A stretch of 6,761 nucleotides of DNA from DASVDK01 sp036381125 [NCBI: Thermodesulfobacteriota bacterium] (GTDB lineage: Bacteria; DASVDK01): positions 1 to 6,761 of the forward strand of contig DASVDK010000095.1 in NCBI GenBank assembly GCA_036381125.1. Reading direction: 5' to 3'. The position numbers and the translations under genes were made by a program. Shown in pieces: positions 5,162 through 6,761 of the stretch (positions are counted from its first letter, which is position 1; each line of letters opens with the position of its first letter). Under the pieces are notes generated by a model, which saw only the letters and a program-made list of their open reading frames with translations, had not been told where the DNA came from and did no database searches.

Positions 5162-5917
5162 ATGACCATGGAGACGACACGGGTCGAACGGGTCGATGCC
5201 GGGGCGCCGGGTTGGCAGAAGGTGCGCTGGGGCGCCGTGTTCGCCGGCCTCGTCATCGCCCTCGTCACGCAGATGCTGCTCACGGTGCTGGGCCTCGCCG
5301 TCGGGCTCACCGCCGTCGATCCCCGCCAGGGCGCCCCGGGTTCGGAGCTCGGATGGGGCGCCGCCGTCTGGGGGGTGGTGAGCCTCCTCTGCTCCCTCTT
5401 CGTCGGCGGCTACGTGGCCGGCCGCCTTTCCGGCGTTCTCCAGAAGGGCGAGGGGGCGATGAACGGCGTCCTCGTCTGGGCACTCCTGCTGCTCGCGACC
5501 GTATGGCTCGTGAGCTCCGGCGTGGGCTCGCTCCTCTCGGGGGCCTTCTCGGTCGTCGCCGGCGTGACGCAGGCGGCCGGGACCGCGGTCGCGCAGGGCG
5601 CGGCCGCCGGCGCGGCGTCGGGGCAGGACGTCGCGAGCCAGGCCCAGCAGTCGGCCGAGCGTGCCGGCGTCGACGTCGACCGGCTCAAGCAACAGGCCCA
5701 GCAGGCCGCCGAGCAGGCGCAGCAGACCGTCCAGCAGCTCGGTCAATCGGGATCGGCCGCCAGCCAGCAGGCGCGGGAGACCGCGGCGGCGGCGACCGAG
5801 TACGCCGCGACCGGGGCGTGGGTGCTCCTCGTGGCCGCCCTCCTCGGGCTGGCCGTGGCCGCGTGGGGCGGCGCGACCGGGGCGCGCGACCTCGACCGGG
5901 TCCGCGTGAAGGCGTGA
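5162..5917 (+). CDS. Membrane protein with Gln/Ala-rich soluble segment
   Basis: A 251-aa protein with no named function that I know. After a short polar N-terminus, KVRWGAVFAGLVIAL opens helix 1 (about 22-50), followed by helix 2 (64-88, ending GGYVAGRLSG) and a long hydrophobic stretch (101-136). Residues about 140-215 form an Ala/Gln/Glu-rich segment (such as QQAQQAAEQAQQTVQQ) likely to be a long helix or coiled coil, before a last membrane helix at 218-237. The WGAVFAG start and GGYVAGRLSG motif recall a widespread bacterial family sometimes labelled PhnA-like, but I see no phosphonate-related feature and would not adopt that name. ATG 5162 has AGGGGA 9 nt upstream; ATG 5168 is a near alternative. 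It abuts or overlaps the cupin gene, so the two are probably co-transcribed. The membrane segments predict inner-membrane location, with the helical segment on one face. Confidence 0.82.
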   Translation: MTMETTRVERVDAGAPGWQKVRWGAVFAGLVIALVTQMLLTVLGLAVGLTAVDPRQGAPGSELGWGAAVWGVVSLLCSLFVGGYVAGRLSGVLQKGEGAMNGVLVWALLLLATVWLVSSGVGSLLSGAFSVVAGVTQAAGTAVAQGAAAGAASGQDVASQAQQSAERAGVDVDRLKQQAQQAAEQAQQTVQQLGQSGSAASQQARETAAAATEYAATGAWVLLVAALLGLAVAAWGGATGARDLDRVRVKA

Positions 5918-5919
5918 CC

Positions 5920-6261
5920 GTGGGCGATACCACGGTCAAGAAGGTCGACTCGAGGCACTCGCCGCACGGCGCCGCGGGGCAGAAGTACCTGGCCTCGGGC
6001 AAGAGCGTGTCGATGCGGCTGTGGGAGCGCGAGCCGCCGGGCGACGTGAAGCCGGCCTCGCGCCGGGACTACGAGACGGTCGGCTACGTGATCGACGGCA
6101 AGGCGGAGCTGATGATCGAGGGTCAGACGGTCCGCCTGGAGCCGGGCAACTCGTGGGTCGTGCCGCGCGGTGCCGAGCACGCCTACCGCGTCCTCGAGCC
6201 CTTCACCGCCGTCGAGGCGACGTCGCCTCCGGCGCAGGTGCACGGGCGGGACGAGCCGTAG
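5920..6261 (+). CDS. Small single-domain cupin protein
   Basis: A 113-aa cupin. After the N-terminal VKKVDSRHSP stretch come the two cupin motifs: YETVGYVIDGKAELMIEG (51-68), then LEPGNSWVVPRGAEHAYRV (73-91). The classic motif 1 metal ligands (HxH) are absent: the equivalent stretch is RRDYETVGYV, with Tyr and Glu. His87 in motif 2 remains. It may bind metal unusually or act as a non-enzymatic or small-molecule-binding cupin. The ending TSPPAQVHGRDE looks like a conserved tail. Two starts are possible: GTG 5914, overlapping the upstream stop as GTGA, and GTG 5920. I chose 5920 because AAGG at 5909-5912 is 7 nt before it and MGDTTVKKVDS looks like a natural N-terminus; the call rests mainly on spacing. 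The tight junction argues for one mRNA with the membrane protein gene. Confidence 0.85.
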   Translation: MGDTTVKKVDSRHSPHGAAGQKYLASGKSVSMRLWEREPPGDVKPASRRDYETVGYVIDGKAELMIEGQTVRLEPGNSWVVPRGAEHAYRVLEPFTAVEATSPPAQVHGRDEP

Positions 6262-6265
6262 CGGC

Positions 6266-6298
6266 GGCTCGGGCGGCGAGCCGGCCCTCGCGGCCGGC
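6266..6298 (+). terminator. Two overlapping hairpins just after the cupin stop
   Basis: GGCTCG (6266-6271) and CGAGCC (6277-6282) form a 6-bp stem with a 5-nt loop. GCCGGCC (6280-6286) and GGCCGGC (6292-6298) form a 7-bp stem with a 5-nt loop. They share bases 6280-6282, so both full stems cannot form at once. Position 4 nt after the stop suggests transcript end or 3' stabilisation, but there is no T tract, so an intrinsic terminator of the classic type is not supported. Confidence 0.35.
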
Positions 6299-6374
6299 GT
6301 GAACGACGGTTCGCTCGCGGCGTCCGGTCTACGCAGCGCCGGCTTCGCGGGTGCACGAACGGCTCCGGCGAGCG

Positions 6375-6381
6375 AAAGGAG
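6375..6381 (+). promoter_or_regulatory. Ribosome binding site of the 94-aa protein gene
   Basis: AAAGGAG ends 7 nt before ATG 6389, an ideal distance. It fixes the start against a longer open frame that reaches back to 6170 through the cupin gene. Confidence 0.65.
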
Positions 6382-6388
6382 TCAAAGC

Positions 6389-6673
6389 ATGGCCAGGACC
6401 TTCGAGCGGACGCAGCAGGCCGGCACGGAGGCCGGACAGTACACCGAAGGCCGTATGGCCAAGATGATCGAGAGCCAGACCAGCAAGCTGCCATCCGACA
6501 TCTGGCTCTGGGCCGCTGGGGCGTCGATCCTGGGATCGCTTGCGCTTCAGTGCAGCGGCCAGCGACACGCGAGCCTCTTCGTGGGGCAGTGGGCCCCCAC
6601 GTTCCTCATTCTCGGCCTGTACAACAAGATGGTGAAGCAGCTCGGGTCGGACCGGATGGACCGGACGGCCTGA
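6389..6673 (+). CDS. Small two-helix membrane protein of unknown function
   Basis: A 94-aa protein with a polar, Gln/Glu/Thr-rich N-terminus (1-34, including TEGRMAKMIESQTSKLPSD) followed by two hydrophobic segments at about 36-54 and 62-79. The linker CSGQRH and the run FVGQWAPTFLILGLYNKMVK form the most distinctive part; I have the impression of this FVGQWAPT...GLYNK pattern in uncharacterised short proteins of several bacterial phyla, but know no function. Its start is fixed by AAAGGAG 7 nt upstream. It is separated from the cupin by 127 bp holding hairpins and a weak TACGCA at 6330-6335 that could be a -10 box, so it may be transcribed on its own. Base use is like its neighbours but somewhat less GC-extreme. 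It ends 88 bp before the window edge, and I see no gene in that remaining stretch. Confidence 0.82.
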   Translation: MARTFERTQQAGTEAGQYTEGRMAKMIESQTSKLPSDIWLWAAGASILGSLALQCSGQRHASLFVGQWAPTFLILGLYNKMVKQLGSDRMDRTA

Positions 6674-6761
6674 CGGGACGCCTCGCACCACCGCCGGCCG
6701 GGCGGCCGACATCGCTGCCGCCACACGAGCGCGCCGCGCGGCCGGGTCTCCGCCGGCGGTG

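Noticed and set aside
5158-5163. TAGTAT just before ATG 5162 as a -10 box
   Set aside because: It overlaps the start codon, does not fit leaderless spacing to ATG 5162 or 5168, and has no -35 partner.
6689-6761. Ten-base inverted repeat CACCGCCGGC / GCCGGCGGTG at the window end
   Set aside because: The arms are 53 nt apart and made almost wholly of G and C, so chance pairing is likely; no T tract and the context is cut off by the window edge.

Overview
The window is about 70% or more GC with strong G/C bias at third codon positions. It is densely packed with ordinary chromosomal genes and has no phage, plasmid, CRISPR, tRNA or rRNA sequence that I can see. Gene content and style point to an uncultured soil or subsurface bacterium of the former Deltaproteobacteria or a neighbouring group (Binatota-, Myxococcota- or Methylomirabilota/Rokubacteria-like). 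This assignment is an inference from general resemblance, with no marker gene behind it. The only sharp drop in GC is a short AT-richer repeat element at about 3459-3534.

Layout. (1) Positions 1-39, minus strand: the first 13 codons of a gene that leaves the window. It diverges from the peptide deformylase gene, and a 55-bp gap holds candidate leaderless promoters for both. (2) Positions 95-2682, plus strand: a tight four-gene run of peptide deformylase (def), a NUDT19-like NUDIX hydrolase, a LACTB2-like metallo-beta-lactamase-fold hydrolase whose best start lies inside the NUDIX gene, and a small four-helix membrane protein. (3) Positions 2739-3440, plus: a class II aldolase/adducin-family protein with its own candidate promoter and a strong ribosome binding site. 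(4) Positions 3459-3534: a REP-like element made of two near-identical 25-bp tandem units and an inverted 8-bp arm, lying between two convergent genes. (5) Positions 3537-4859, minus: a 4-aminobutyrate aminotransferase (gabT) with a perfect TTGACA -35 box. (6) Positions 4860-5161: a divergent intergenic region rich in dyads. (7) Positions 5162-6673, plus: a membrane protein with a Gln/Ala-rich segment, a small cupin overlapping or abutting it, and, after a hairpin-rich gap, a 94-residue two-helix membrane protein.

How the genes fit together. The first run joins protein maturation (N-terminal deformylation) with two hydrolases of nucleotide-, CoA- or RNA-type substrates. The NUDIX and MBL-fold genes look translationally coupled. 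The aldolase and gabT are stand-alone carbon and nitrogen metabolism genes that converge on the repeat. The last group looks like an envelope-associated set of uncharacterised but recurrent bacterial families. I do not see a convincing new defence, mobile or biosynthetic system. The most useful leads are the REP-like element, the recurring CTA(C/G)-type -10 motif with leaderless starts, and the dyad-rich leader region before the membrane protein gene.
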